From Prevotellaceae bacterium (GTDB lineage Bacteria > Bacteroidota > Bacteroidia > Bacteroidales > Bacteroidaceae), in NCBI GenBank assembly GCA_022508635.1, contig JAFLUV010000047.1, forward strand, positions 1-13,303: DNA of 13,303 nt, in the 5' to 3' direction. Positions 1-6,592 of the stretch are shown piece after piece. The notes below the pieces were generated by a model. That model searched no databases and was not told the DNA's origin. It was given only the letters and a program-made list of their open reading frames with translations. How positions within the stretch are numbered: the stretch's first letter is position 1; each line of letters begins with the position of its first letter. Position numbers and translations under genes: made by a program.

Positions 1-86
1 CTTTTTGATGGCATTATACTAAACATAATCCCCATTATAACGATTTAAGTTTTTTACTAATTGGGATTCACTCTTATAACACGAAT

Positions 87-126
87 AAAGGCAATGTCTT
101 TTCGTCTAAGAAGAGACATTGCCTTT
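87..126 (-). terminator. Hairpin downstream of spt, probable terminator
   Basis: A near-perfect stem pairs 87-103 with 110-126: 12 perfect base pairs (AAAGGCAATGTC with GACATTGCCTTT), then five more with one G-U wobble, around a 6-nt loop. It begins 20 nt past the stop codon of the minus-strand spt gene. On the minus strand the stem ends in TTT and is followed by ATTCG, so the U-tract is short. It is most likely the spt terminator. Bases 1-86 are AT-rich and show no other feature. Confidence 0.7.
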
Positions 127-146
127 GCTTATAACATTGGATTTGT

Positions 147-1331
147 TTAGAGAATCTCCAGCTCTTTGAATACCTTCTTGAGCTTTTCTACGGATTCGTC
201 TACTTGCTCTCGGGTGTGGGTTGCCATAAGTGCATAGCGAACCAGCGTGTCCTGCGGAGCACAGGCGGGAGGAATGACAGGATTGATGAAAACACCTTCG
301 TCGAAAGCTTTGGCCACAGCCATAAAGGTCTTGTCCGTATCGCGCACATAGAGCGGTATAATGGGGCTCTCGGTGTCGCCTATCTCGAAGCCTTCCTCGC
401 GAAAACGCTTCAGTGCATAGTTGGTGACGCTCCAAAGTGCCTCCAAACGTTCTGGCTCTTGTTGGATGATATGCAGTGCCTCGCGTGCAGCAGCCGTGGC
501 TGCCGGAGTACAACTTGCACTGAAGATATAAGTGCGGGCGGTGTGGCGAAGCCAATTGATAACGCTGCTGTCGGCTGCGATGAAACCACCAATGGAAGCC
601 AAGCTCTTGGAGAACGTGCCCATGATGAGGTCGACATCTTGGGTCAGCCCGAAGTGGTCGCAGACACCACGCCCCTGCCTGCCAAAGACACCAATGCCGT
701 GTGCTTCGTCAACCATCACGGTGGCATTGTACTTCTTCTTTAGGGCAATAATCTCAGGTAACTTGCAGAGGTCGCCCTCCATGCTGAAAACACCGTCTAC
801 GACGATAAGTTTAATGCGATCTGGCTCGCACTTCTGGAGTTGTTTCTCCAGATCCTCCATGTCATTGTGCTTGTACTTAAGTTGTGTAGCAAAGCTGAGA
901 CGACGTCCGTCCACGATGCTTGCGTGGTCGCGGTCGTCACAAATGACATAATCGTTGCGGTCGACTATCTGGCTGATAACGCCACTGTTGACAGTGAATC
1001 CGGTAGCGAAACAAAGCGTCTCGTCCTTGCCGACAAACTCTGCCAACTCCTTCTCCAACTGTACGTGTATGTCAAGGGTTCCGTTGAGGAAACGACTTCC
1101 GGCACAACCTGTACCGTACTTCTGCATAGCCGCACAACCTGCGTCTATGATACGCTGGTCGCCAGTCAGGCCTGTATAGGCATTCGAACCGAACATCAGT
1201 ATGCGACGACCTTCCATAATGACCTCAGTTCCTTGCTTTCCTTCTATCTCACGGAAGTAAGGGTAAATACCCTGCGCCATAAACTCCTGGGGGAGTGTGT
1301 AGCGGGCGCACTTCTCTTGTAATAATCCCAT
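147..1331 (-). CDS. spt: Serine palmitoyltransferase (alpha-oxoamine synthase family)
   Basis: This is a 394-aa cytosolic PLP enzyme expected to condense L-serine with a long-chain acyl-CoA to 3-ketosphinganine, the first step of sphingolipid synthesis in Bacteroidales. Visible fold-type I features are the glycine-rich segment GTGCAGSRFLNGT (73-85), His136 in DDRDHAS stacking on PLP, the DEAHG motif (208-212) whose Asp binds the pyridine nitrogen, and the PLP lysine K242 in GTFSKSLASIGG. The SRFLNGT variant fits serine palmitoyltransferase better than KBL or BioF, and no biotin or threonine-degradation genes lie nearby. Length is normal for the family. The ATG at 1331 lies about 40 nt after a TAccTTTG box. 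The gene diverges from a lipid kinase at 1497, which supports a membrane-lipid role. Substrate preference (serine or glycine, straight or branched acyl chain) cannot be read from sequence. Confidence 0.93.
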   Translation of the reverse strand: MGLLQEKCARYTLPQEFMAQGIYPYFREIEGKQGTEVIMEGRRILMFGSNAYTGLTGDQRIIDAGCAAMQKYGTGCAGSRFLNGTLDIHVQLEKELAEFVGKDETLCFATGFTVNSGVISQIVDRNDYVICDDRDHASIVDGRRLSFATQLKYKHNDMEDLEKQLQKCEPDRIKLIVVDGVFSMEGDLCKLPEIIALKKKYNATVMVDEAHGIGVFGRQGRGVCDHFGLTQDVDLIMGTFSKSLASIGGFIAADSSVINWLRHTARTYIFSASCTPAATAAAREALHIIQQEPERLEALWSVTNYALKRFREEGFEIGDTESPIIPLYVRDTDKTFMAVAKAFDEGVFINPVIPPACAPQDTLVRYALMATHTREQVDESVEKLKKVFKELEIL

Positions 1332-1374
1332 ATTATATTAAGTCAGTTGCCCCAGTGAGGGGAAAATTTTTGTG

Positions 1375-1382
1375 CAAAGGTA
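1375..1382 (-). promoter_or_regulatory. spt promoter, -7 box TAccTTTG
   Basis: On the minus strand this reads TAccTTTGcac, a full match to the Bacteroides -7 consensus TAnnTTTG. No clear TTG lies about 19 nt upstream, so the -33 element is weak. Transcription would begin near 1370, giving a leader of about 40 nt. The leader can form a short GC hairpin near its 5' end (CCCC and GGGG arms at 1350-1353 and 1359-1362, 5-nt loop), which might stabilise the mRNA. Confidence 0.7.
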
Positions 1383-1424
1383 GTTCTTTTTCTTGAAATA
1401 GCGTCGCACTTGCTGAAAAAAAAT

Positions 1425-1436
1425 GTCCTGCAGGAC
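1425..1436. promoter_or_regulatory. 12-bp perfect palindrome between divergent promoters
   Basis: GTCCTGCAGGAC is a perfect uninterrupted palindrome. It lies in the 165-nt region between the spt and lipid-kinase start codons, about 60 nt upstream of each predicted transcription start. That position suits an operator serving both genes. No regulator is identified, and a short palindrome could arise by chance. Confidence 0.35.
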
Positions 1437-1476
1437 TATTTATATAATAGGTATGTATGAAATGAAGTTTTTTTTC

Positions 1477-1484
1477 TACCTTTG
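1477..1484 (+). promoter_or_regulatory. Lipid kinase promoter, -7 box TAccTTTG
   Basis: TAccTTTGcac is a full match to the Bacteroides -7 consensus and uses the same eight bases as the spt promoter on the other strand. No good -33 TTG is seen. The box ends only 12 nt before the ATG at 1497, so the mRNA would have a very short leader with no Shine-Dalgarno. Confidence 0.7.
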
Positions 1485-1496
1485 CACACTGAAAGT

Positions 1497-2549
1497 ATGG
1501 AGACCAGAACGAAAATACTATTCATTGTCAATCCCATATCGGGTACATCGGATAAACAGCATATCATCGACCTCATTCCGAGGTACCTTGAGGATAGCCG
1601 TTTTGAGTACACTATAACTCAGACAGACCATCGAGGACAGGCCGCTGAACTGACAGACCAGGCTGTAAGGAACGGCATGGACATTGTCGTGGCAGTAGGC
1701 GGTGATGGTACTATTAACGAAGTGGCACGCAGTCTAATACATACAAACACAGCTCTCGGCATCATACCCTGCGGCAGCGGCAACGGACTGGCTCGGCACC
1801 TGTATATACCAATGGATGCCGATGGAGCACTGAAGGTGCTTTCTGAATGTCACATCGAACAGCTCGACTATGGTGTCATCGACGAAGTACCGTTCTTTTG
1901 CACTTGCGGCGTGGGCTTTGATGCTTTTATCAGCGATCGTTTCTCGAAGGCAGGACGACGAGGCCTCCTCACATACATAGAGAATACTCTTAAGGAGGGA
2001 CTAAAGTACAAGCCAGACACCTATGAGATTACCATCGACGGCGAGCGACAAATCTACAAAGCCTTCCTCATAGCCTGCGCAAATGCCAGCCAGTACGGCA
2101 ACAACGTCTATATTGCACCGCATGCCAGCATGAGCGACGGACTGATGGATGTAACGCTGATGGAACCTTTCACGGTGCTTGAAGCACCGCAGATTGCTAT
2201 TCAGCTTTTCAACAAGACAATCGAGAATAACAGTCATATCCGCACATTCCGTTGCCGACACCTGCATATAAAACGCAGTTCGCCAGGGGTGATACATTTT
2301 GATGGCGACCCAAAAGAAGCAGATGTGGAACTGGACGTTCAGCTCGTACCCAAAGGGATTCGCATGGTGGTCAACACACAACAACAACCATATATCCCTC
2401 CCCTACTTCGCACCTTCACAGAGCTTTATCACGGCATGAATGAAGAGATCTCCCATCTTGGCGCAGACATACGCGCTGACTTTTTAGAGCATCAGCGTCG
2501 CTTTCGCACTATCAACAAGGAACTCCTGCAAAAATTAAGAAAGAAATAA
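1497..2549 (+). CDS. DagK/sphingosine-kinase-family lipid kinase
   Basis: This is a cytosolic or membrane-peripheral ATP-dependent kinase of the diacylglycerol/sphingosine/ceramide kinase superfamily (YegS/BmrU group), 350 aa from the ATG at 1497. Family motifs, in order, are NPISG (12-16), the nucleotide-binding GGDGTINEV (68-76), PCGSGNGLAR (91-100), CGVGFDA (137-143) and SDGLMDVTLM (213-222). The GSGNGLA form resembles eukaryotic sphingosine and ceramide kinases more than the GTANDFA form of DagB. The frame is also open to a TTG at 1482, but that codon lies inside the -7 box, so ATG 1497 is chosen; the next Met would remove the NPISG motif. Divergence from serine palmitoyltransferase suggests the substrate is a sphingoid base, ceramide or related lipid. 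This is inference; diacylglycerol remains possible. The last 50 residues or so, after the kinase fold, are charged and helical and were not recognised. Confidence 0.9.
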   Translation: METRTKILFIVNPISGTSDKQHIIDLIPRYLEDSRFEYTITQTDHRGQAAELTDQAVRNGMDIVVAVGGDGTINEVARSLIHTNTALGIIPCGSGNGLARHLYIPMDADGALKVLSECHIEQLDYGVIDEVPFFCTCGVGFDAFISDRFSKAGRRGLLTYIENTLKEGLKYKPDTYEITIDGERQIYKAFLIACANASQYGNNVYIAPHASMSDGLMDVTLMEPFTVLEAPQIAIQLFNKTIENNSHIRTFRCRHLHIKRSSPGVIHFDGDPKEADVELDVQLVPKGIRMVVNTQQQPYIPPLLRTFTELYHGMNEEISHLGADIRADFLEHQRRFRTINKELLQKLRKK

Positions 2550-2599
2550 GCTTGGAATTGTTGCAAGGTGGCAGATTCGGACGCTCCTCTCTTTTGTAT

Positions 2600-2797
2600 C
2601 TATAACCTGAAAGCCCTTATAAATCCTGTTAGAATAGCTTCTTTTTGCTCAGGAGACAGCGGAGGATTGGTGATCTCTTCTACCACAAGACGCAACGCTT
2701 CCTCTGCCTTTACCTTTGCTTGCCGTTGTCCCATCTTGATGCCACTGCGATATGGTGTGGATGGAAGTAGGGTACGATTGAAGTTTCCGTCGCTCAC
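2600..2797 (-). CDS. Possible 65-aa hypothetical protein
   Basis: Not recognised. A GTG-started frame lies 57 nt downstream of purT on the same strand and could be the last gene of that transcript. AGGAG sits 3 nt before the GTG, and an in-frame TAG at 2804-2806 just upstream fixes this as the only start apart from an internal Met. The product is charged and mostly helical: a basic segment KMGQRQAKVKAEEALR, an acidic helix LVVEEI, then a turn NPPLSPEQKEAI and an amphipathic end. There is no signal peptide or membrane segment. The composition looks protein-like, but the short length and GTG start leave doubt; a remnant of a larger gene is possible. Apart from this frame, nothing is seen between 2550 and 2854. 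Confidence 0.45.
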   Translation of the reverse strand: MSDGNFNRTLLPSTPYRSGIKMGQRQAKVKAEEALRLVVEEITNPPLSPEQKEAILTGFIRAFRL

Positions 2798-2854
2798 TTT
2801 CTCCTAAATTAGAGGTTCAAGATTATGGATTTATATGACTGGAATAGAAACTCC

Positions 2855-4018
2855 TTAGCTCACTATAACTTTTCCTGCCAAAGCTTTGCACTTGTCGCGA
2901 AGAGCGTCCTGTGATGCTTCAAGTTCGTCCCAGCATACAACTACACCCATGCGACGTCCAGGGTGTGCTTCTGGCTTTCCGAAGATGCGCAAGTCAGTCT
3001 TCGGAGCAACACAGATAGCCTCAAGACCACTATATTGCGGATTGCTCGTCTCAATAGACGACTTAATTACGGCAGAAGCTCCTTGACGATAGAGTTCAAT
3101 CCCGGGGATAGGCAACGAAAGGACTGCGCGGGCATGTAACTCAAACTCACTAAGGTTCTGTGTTCCTGCCAATGTGACCATTCCCGTATCATGCGGCCTC
3201 GGGCTTAACTCGCTGAAGATAACGCCTCGTGTATCACTTACGAAGAACTCCACGCCCCAGATGCTAGATCCAGTAAGTGCTGCCGTAATCTTACGAGCCA
3301 TCTCCTGTGCAGCAGCAAGATGTTCAGGCTTCATGGTACGCGGTTGGAAACTCTCACAGTAATCACCACCCTTTTGCACATGTCCTATGGGAGCGCAGGT
3401 AAGTGTCTCCCCATTGTCCTGCGTAACGGTAAGCAGCGTGATTTCATAGTCAAAAGGAATAAACTCCTCGACGATTACCTCCATAATATCACCGCGACTG
3501 CCGCCACAAGCGCATGCCCAAGCTTCCTCCAGTTCTTCCGCGTTGTCCACCTTGCTTTGTCCGTGTCCGCTGCTACTCATCAAAGGCTTGATAATACATG
3601 GGAAACCAATGGCAGCAGCAGCCTCCTTCAGTTCTTCAAAAGTACTTGCATAGCGGTATTCTGCTGTCTGCAAGCCCAGTTCTGTGTGTGCAAGCTCGCG
3701 TATATCTCTGCGGTTCATCGTGTAGTTCACGGCGCGTGCACTGGGTACGACACGGATTCCTTGCTGTTCGAACTCGTAAAGTTTCTCTGTACGGATCGCC
3801 TCTATCTCGGGTACGATGATATCAGGCTTCACCTCACGAACGACAGCAACTAATGCATCACCGTCAAGCATATTGAATACTCGGAACTCGTCAGCCACCT
3901 GCATAGCGGGTGCACCAGCATATTTGTCGCAAGCCACGACGTATTGTCCCAATCGCTGGCAGGCAATAACGAACTCCTTACCCAGCTCTCCTGAGCCCAA
4001 AAGCATTATCTTCTTCAT
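2855..4018 (-). CDS. purT: Formate-dependent GAR transformylase PurT
   Basis: This is an ATP-grasp enzyme of 387 aa, close to the usual 390 or so. It makes formyl-GAR from glycinamide ribonucleotide, formate and ATP, the folate-independent version of the third step of purine synthesis. The N-terminal nucleotide-fold motif LLGSGELGKE (6-15) and EIEAIRTEKL (71-80) bind the GAR side. The ATP-grasp domain carries the loop SSSGHGQS (148-155), EEF (184-186) and the metal-binding segment SELSPRPHDTG (269-279). GRRMGVV (354-360) is in the C-terminal domain. These motifs separate it from the related PurK. The ATG at 4018 lies 31 nt after the rarA stop with no TAnnTTTG box between, so it is probably cotranscribed with rarA. 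No Shine-Dalgarno is visible. Confidence 0.95.
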   Translation of the reverse strand: MKKIMLLGSGELGKEFVIACQRLGQYVVACDKYAGAPAMQVADEFRVFNMLDGDALVAVVREVKPDIIVPEIEAIRTEKLYEFEQQGIRVVPSARAVNYTMNRRDIRELAHTELGLQTAEYRYASTFEELKEAAAAIGFPCIIKPLMSSSGHGQSKVDNAEELEEAWACACGGSRGDIMEVIVEEFIPFDYEITLLTVTQDNGETLTCAPIGHVQKGGDYCESFQPRTMKPEHLAAAQEMARKITAALTGSSIWGVEFFVSDTRGVIFSELSPRPHDTGMVTLAGTQNLSEFELHARAVLSLPIPGIELYRQGASAVIKSSIETSNPQYSGLEAICVAPKTDLRIFGKPEAHPGRRMGVVVCWDELEASQDALRDKCKALAGKVIVS

Positions 4019-4049
4019 ATTACATGTATGTTTTATCTTTTATTATTTA

Positions 4050-5324
4050 TTAATTTTCAAATCTCTCTCCCCAACACTTCACCATTTGTGCCCGTAATTT
4101 ATCTTCGGCTGAATTCGATTGCGGATGCCAGAACCGTTGTTGTTGCAATTCATCGGGAAGGAACTGCTGGCGGACGAAGTTACCCTCGTAGTCGTGAGCA
4201 TACTTGTAACCTTCGCTATAGCCAAGTTCTTTCATTAATTTTGTGGGAGCATTGCGCAGGTGAAGTGGCACTGGCTGGTTGCCCGTCTGTTGCACGATCT
4301 GCAAAGCTTCGCCTATACCCATGTATGCTGAGTTGCTCTTGGGACTTGCTGCCAGATAGACGGTAGCCTCTGCCAGGGGGATGCGCCCCTCAGGCCATCC
4401 TATCTTCATAACAGCATCGAAGGCAGCATTAGCCAGCAAGAGTGCATTGGGATTGGCAAGACCGATGTCCTCGCTGGCACTGATGACCAGTCGACGGGCA
4501 ATGAAGGCTGGGTCTTCTCCACCTTCTATCATACGAGCCAACCAGTAGAGTGCAGCATCAGGATCGCTACCGCGGATGCTCTTGATAAAGGCCGAAATGA
4601 TGTCGTAATGCATCTCGCCATCCTTGTCGTAAGCCATTGGATTCTGCTGCAACCTCTCGGAGACAATAACATCCGTCACTTCAATTTCTGCTTCATCAGA
4701 TGATGATTCATATATGAGTTCCAATATGTTAAGTAGTTTGCGTGCATCGCCTCCACTATAACGTATCAGGGCTGCGGTCTCTGTGAAGCGGAAAGTACGT
4801 TCTTTTAGTAGGATGTCATGTTCCACGGCGTAATACGCCAATTGCATAAGGTCGTTTTCTTCTAACGGACGGAGTGTGTAGACCTGACATCTGGAAAGTA
4901 GCGGACGTATTACCTCGAACGAAGGATTTTCTGTCGTGGCACCGATGAGGGTCACTATACCCTGTTCAACAGCCCCCAGCAAAGAATCTTGCTGCGACTT
5001 TGAGAAACGATGTATCTCGTCAATAAAGAGAATAGGATTGTTTTGATTGAAGAAGTGCGACGATCGTGCTTTTTCAATGACTTCCCTCACTTCCTTAACG
5101 CCACTTGTTACCGCACTAAGTGTGAAAAAGGGAACTTCCAACCGACGGGCAATGATGCCTGCCAGTGTGGTTTTCCCTACACCAGGCGGTCCCCATAGAA
5201 TGAAGCTACTGACATGACCGCTCTCCACCATTCTGCGAAGCACGGCACCGGAACCAACCAAATGTTGCTGGCCGATGTAGCCCTCGAGTGTCTGCGGACG
5301 CATTCTTTCTGCTAATGGTTGCAT
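4050..5324 (-). CDS. rarA: Replication-associated recombination protein RarA (MgsA)
   Basis: This is a 424-aa AAA+ ATPase of the RarA/MgsA/WRNIP1 family, which acts at stalled replication forks and single-strand gaps. In order: N-terminal PLAERMRPQTLEGYIGQ, typical of clamp-loader-like AAA+ proteins; Walker A GPPGVGKT (45-52); Walker B LFIDEIHRF with D102 and E103; sensor 1 IGATTENPSFEV (127-138); arginine-finger region LLSRC (R145); sensor 2 GGDARKLLN (191-199). The C-terminal tetramerisation domain is recognisable by SEDIGLANP and SPKSNSAY. Length is within the family range and all catalytic residues are present. The ATG at 5324 is preceded by TAACTTTC 7 nt upstream, a possible imperfect -7 box, and by no Shine-Dalgarno. 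purT follows after 31 nt. Confidence 0.96.
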   Translation of the reverse strand: MQPLAERMRPQTLEGYIGQQHLVGSGAVLRRMVESGHVSSFILWGPPGVGKTTLAGIIARRLEVPFFTLSAVTSGVKEVREVIEKARSSHFFNQNNPILFIDEIHRFSKSQQDSLLGAVEQGIVTLIGATTENPSFEVIRPLLSRCQVYTLRPLEENDLMQLAYYAVEHDILLKERTFRFTETAALIRYSGGDARKLLNILELIYESSSDEAEIEVTDVIVSERLQQNPMAYDKDGEMHYDIISAFIKSIRGSDPDAALYWLARMIEGGEDPAFIARRLVISASEDIGLANPNALLLANAAFDAVMKIGWPEGRIPLAEATVYLAASPKSNSAYMGIGEALQIVQQTGNQPVPLHLRNAPTKLMKELGYSEGYKYAHDYEGNFVRQQFLPDELQQQRFWHPQSNSAEDKLRAQMVKCWGERFEN

Positions 5325-5331
5325 AACAATG

Positions 5332-5339
5332 GAAAGTTA
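5332..5339 (-). promoter_or_regulatory. Weak candidate rarA promoter
   Basis: On the minus strand TAACTTTC matches the TAnnTTTG -7 consensus except for the last base and sits 7 nt before the rarA ATG. No -33 TTG is found about 19 nt upstream. rarA may instead be transcribed from the DUF1573 promoter. Confidence 0.3.
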
Positions 5340-5350
5340 TGAAAAACACG

Positions 5351-5384
5351 AAAGGGCGAGTCTGTTTAACTAAGAACGCCTTTT
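5351..5384 (-). terminator. Weak terminator-like hairpin between DUF1573 gene and rarA
   Basis: In the 112-nt gap, minus-strand AAAAGGCG pairs with CGCCCTTT across a loop of 18 nt with one bulged base. CGTG and a run of five T follow. The stem is short and the T-run is displaced by 4 nt, so termination would be partial at best, which could set DUF1573 and rarA at different levels. Confidence 0.3.
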
Positions 5385-5436
5385 GTCTGAGTGGTTCAAT
5401 CCACCCCAATTTTGCCTTGGCAGATGCGGATAGGTG

Positions 5437-5874
5437 CTATTCCATCATACCTTCGATGGTAAGCCGGACTACCTCGTTCACGGCATTCGTGCGGATAGTG
5501 ATAGTCTTTTGGAAGTGTCCGGGGAACTTGTCCTTGCCATTGTATGTGACATCAATATTACCCTTCTCGCCTGGCTTAATTGGCTCCTTTGTATACGTCG
5601 GTATGGTGCATCCGCAGCTGGCAAAGGCTTGATGAATGATGAGCGGAGCCGTGCCTGTATTGGTGAAGGGAAATGTACAATGTACAACAGGCTCGTCCTT
5701 CGAGAACTTTCCGAAATCGTGACGGAGTGTATCAAAAGTTATCTCTGCATAGTTCTCGGCTTTCGTTGTTGCTACAGCCTTTACTTCGCTGACATTGACT
5801 TTTTGTTTCTGGGTTTGTGCCTGCATTTGCATGCCGAAGCATGTAGCCAAAGCAAAAAGGATGATTTTCTTCAT
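5437..5874 (-). CDS. DUF1573 domain protein, exported
   Basis: This is a 145-aa secreted protein. Residues 1-20 (MKKIILFALATCFGMQMQAQ) form a Sec signal peptide ending in the AQ pattern typical of Bacteroidetes, with no lipobox Cys, so it is probably free in the periplasm. The mature part is one DUF1573 domain (about 42-145), an immunoglobulin-like beta sandwich. Its usual signature is present: FDFG-like HDFGKF (52-57), FPFTNTGTAPLII (68-80), SCGCT (86-90), and PGEKGNIDVTYN (101-112) toward the end. The CxC pair C87/C89 is a family hallmark of unknown role; C66 is a further cysteine. The family is abundant in Bacteroidetes but its function is not established. It has its own TAccTTTG promoter and lies 112 nt before rarA on the same strand. 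Confidence 0.92.
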   Translation of the reverse strand: MKKIILFALATCFGMQMQAQTQKQKVNVSEVKAVATTKAENYAEITFDTLRHDFGKFSKDEPVVHCTFPFTNTGTAPLIIHQAFASCGCTIPTYTKEPIKPGEKGNIDVTYNGKDKFPGHFQKTITIRTNAVNEVVRLTIEGMME

Positions 5875-5904
5875 AGTCTACTACGTATTATCACATTTTG
5901 CATG

Positions 5905-5912
5905 CAAAGGTA
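5905..5912 (-). promoter_or_regulatory. DUF1573 gene promoter, -7 box TAccTTTG
   Basis: The minus strand reads TAccTTTGcat, a full -7 consensus match. It predicts transcription from about 5900 and a leader of about 25 nt before the ATG at 5874. No clear -33 TTG is seen. It diverges from the ruvC promoter 75 nt away. Confidence 0.65.
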
Positions 5913-5986
5913 GCACATATTTTATAAAAGGATTCTCTCCTGTAGCTTTTTTTTACATATATAACATGTTTTTGACATTTATTTTA

Positions 5987-5994
5987 TACTTTTG
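5987..5994 (+). promoter_or_regulatory. ruvC promoter, -7 box TActTTTG
   Basis: TActTTTG is a full match to the -7 consensus and ends 28 nt before the ruvC ATG at 6023. The -33 region is T-rich but has no TTG at the usual 19-nt spacing. The predicted leader holds a 4-codon frame (MNHL, 6004-6018) that stops 4 nt before ruvC starts. Confidence 0.6.
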
Positions 5995-6022
5995 TATGCG
6001 AAAATGAATCATTTATAGACTT

Positions 6023-6592
6023 ATGACGGAGCAAATCATTCTGGGCATTGACCCTGGCACCAACATTATGGGGTATGGTGTCCTGCACGTCAAAGGCAAG
6101 GAGACAAGGATGCTTGCCTTGGGCATCATCGACCTGCGCAAGTTTCCCGACCCATATCTCAAGCTAGGTCACGTCTATGAGCGCGTGTGCAGCATCATTG
6201 AAGGGTATTTGCCCGATTGCATGGCTATTGAGGCTCCTTTCTTTGGGAAGAACATACAGAGCATGCTCAAGTTGGGGCGCGTGCAGGGAGTTGCCATTGC
6301 TGCTGCCATCCAACGGCAGGTGCCCATCACGGAGTATGCGCCGTCGAAGATTAAGATGGCTATCACTGGCAACGGCAACGCAAGCAAGGAACAGGTGGCC
6401 GACATGCTCCGCCGCATGCTGCATGTAGACAGGGAGGAGATGGGGAAATTTCTTGATGCTTCCGATGCCTTGGGTGCTGCCTATTGTCATTTCCTGCAGA
6501 TGGGCAGGCCAGAGACTGATCACAAGTATCGAGGATGGGCGGACTTCGTGAAGAAAAACAAAGAAAGAGTTAAAGGAGGGATGGATGATTAA
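6023..6592 (+). CDS. ruvC: Holliday junction resolvase RuvC
   Basis: This is a 189-aa RNase H-fold endonuclease that cuts Holliday junctions symmetrically after RuvAB branch migration. The four metal-binding acidic residues are visible: D10 in GIDPGT, E70 in AIEAPFFGKN, and D145 and D148 in DASDALGAAYCH. FFGKN (73-77) and the VQGV region (88-91) match the family DNA-contact and dimer segments. A lysine-rich tail of about 20 residues (KKNKERVKGG) extends slightly past the common core. The start ATG 6023 has no Shine-Dalgarno, as usual here. The last codons overlap the next gene by 8 nt, so the two are one transcript. ruvA and ruvB are not in the window. Confidence 0.96.
   Translation: MTEQIILGIDPGTNIMGYGVLHVKGKETRMLALGIIDLRKFPDPYLKLGHVYERVCSIIEGYLPDCMAIEAPFFGKNIQSMLKLGRVQGVAIAAAIQRQVPITEYAPSKIKMAITGNGNASKEQVADMLRRMLHVDREEMGKFLDASDALGAAYCHFLQMGRPETDHKYRGWADFVKKNKERVKGGMDD
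6572..6580 (+). promoter_or_regulatory. Strong Shine-Dalgarno for the ModF-like gene
   Basis: AAAGGAGGG lies inside the 3' end of ruvC, 4 nt before the ATG at 6585. It is the clearest anti-16S match in the window, in a genome where starts generally lack one. It decides the start of the ABC gene and, with the 8-nt overlap, suggests translational coupling with ruvC. Confidence 0.7.

Noticed and set aside
204..743. 179-codon plus-strand frame antisense to spt
   Set aside because: It overlaps a clear PLP enzyme, has no promoter or family pattern, and its composition is not protein-like.
147..1331. BioF (KAPA synthase) or KBL as the identity of the PLP enzyme
   Set aside because: The SRFLNGT pattern fits serine palmitoyltransferase, and no biotin or threonine-degradation genes are near.
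1482..1496. TTG start giving the lipid kinase five extra residues
   Set aside because: The TTG is part of the TAccTTTG promoter box, so it would not be in the mRNA; ATG 1497 keeps the whole kinase fold.
2568..2807. 79-codon plus-strand frame in the gap after the lipid kinase
   Set aside because: It needs a GTG start with no ribosome site, has a Cys/Ser/Arg-rich composition, and lies opposite the better small frame at 2600-2797.
2855..4018. PurK (AIR carboxylase ATPase subunit) instead of PurT
   Set aside because: GSGELGKE, SSSGHGQS and SELSPRPHDTG are PurT motifs, and no purE lies adjacent.
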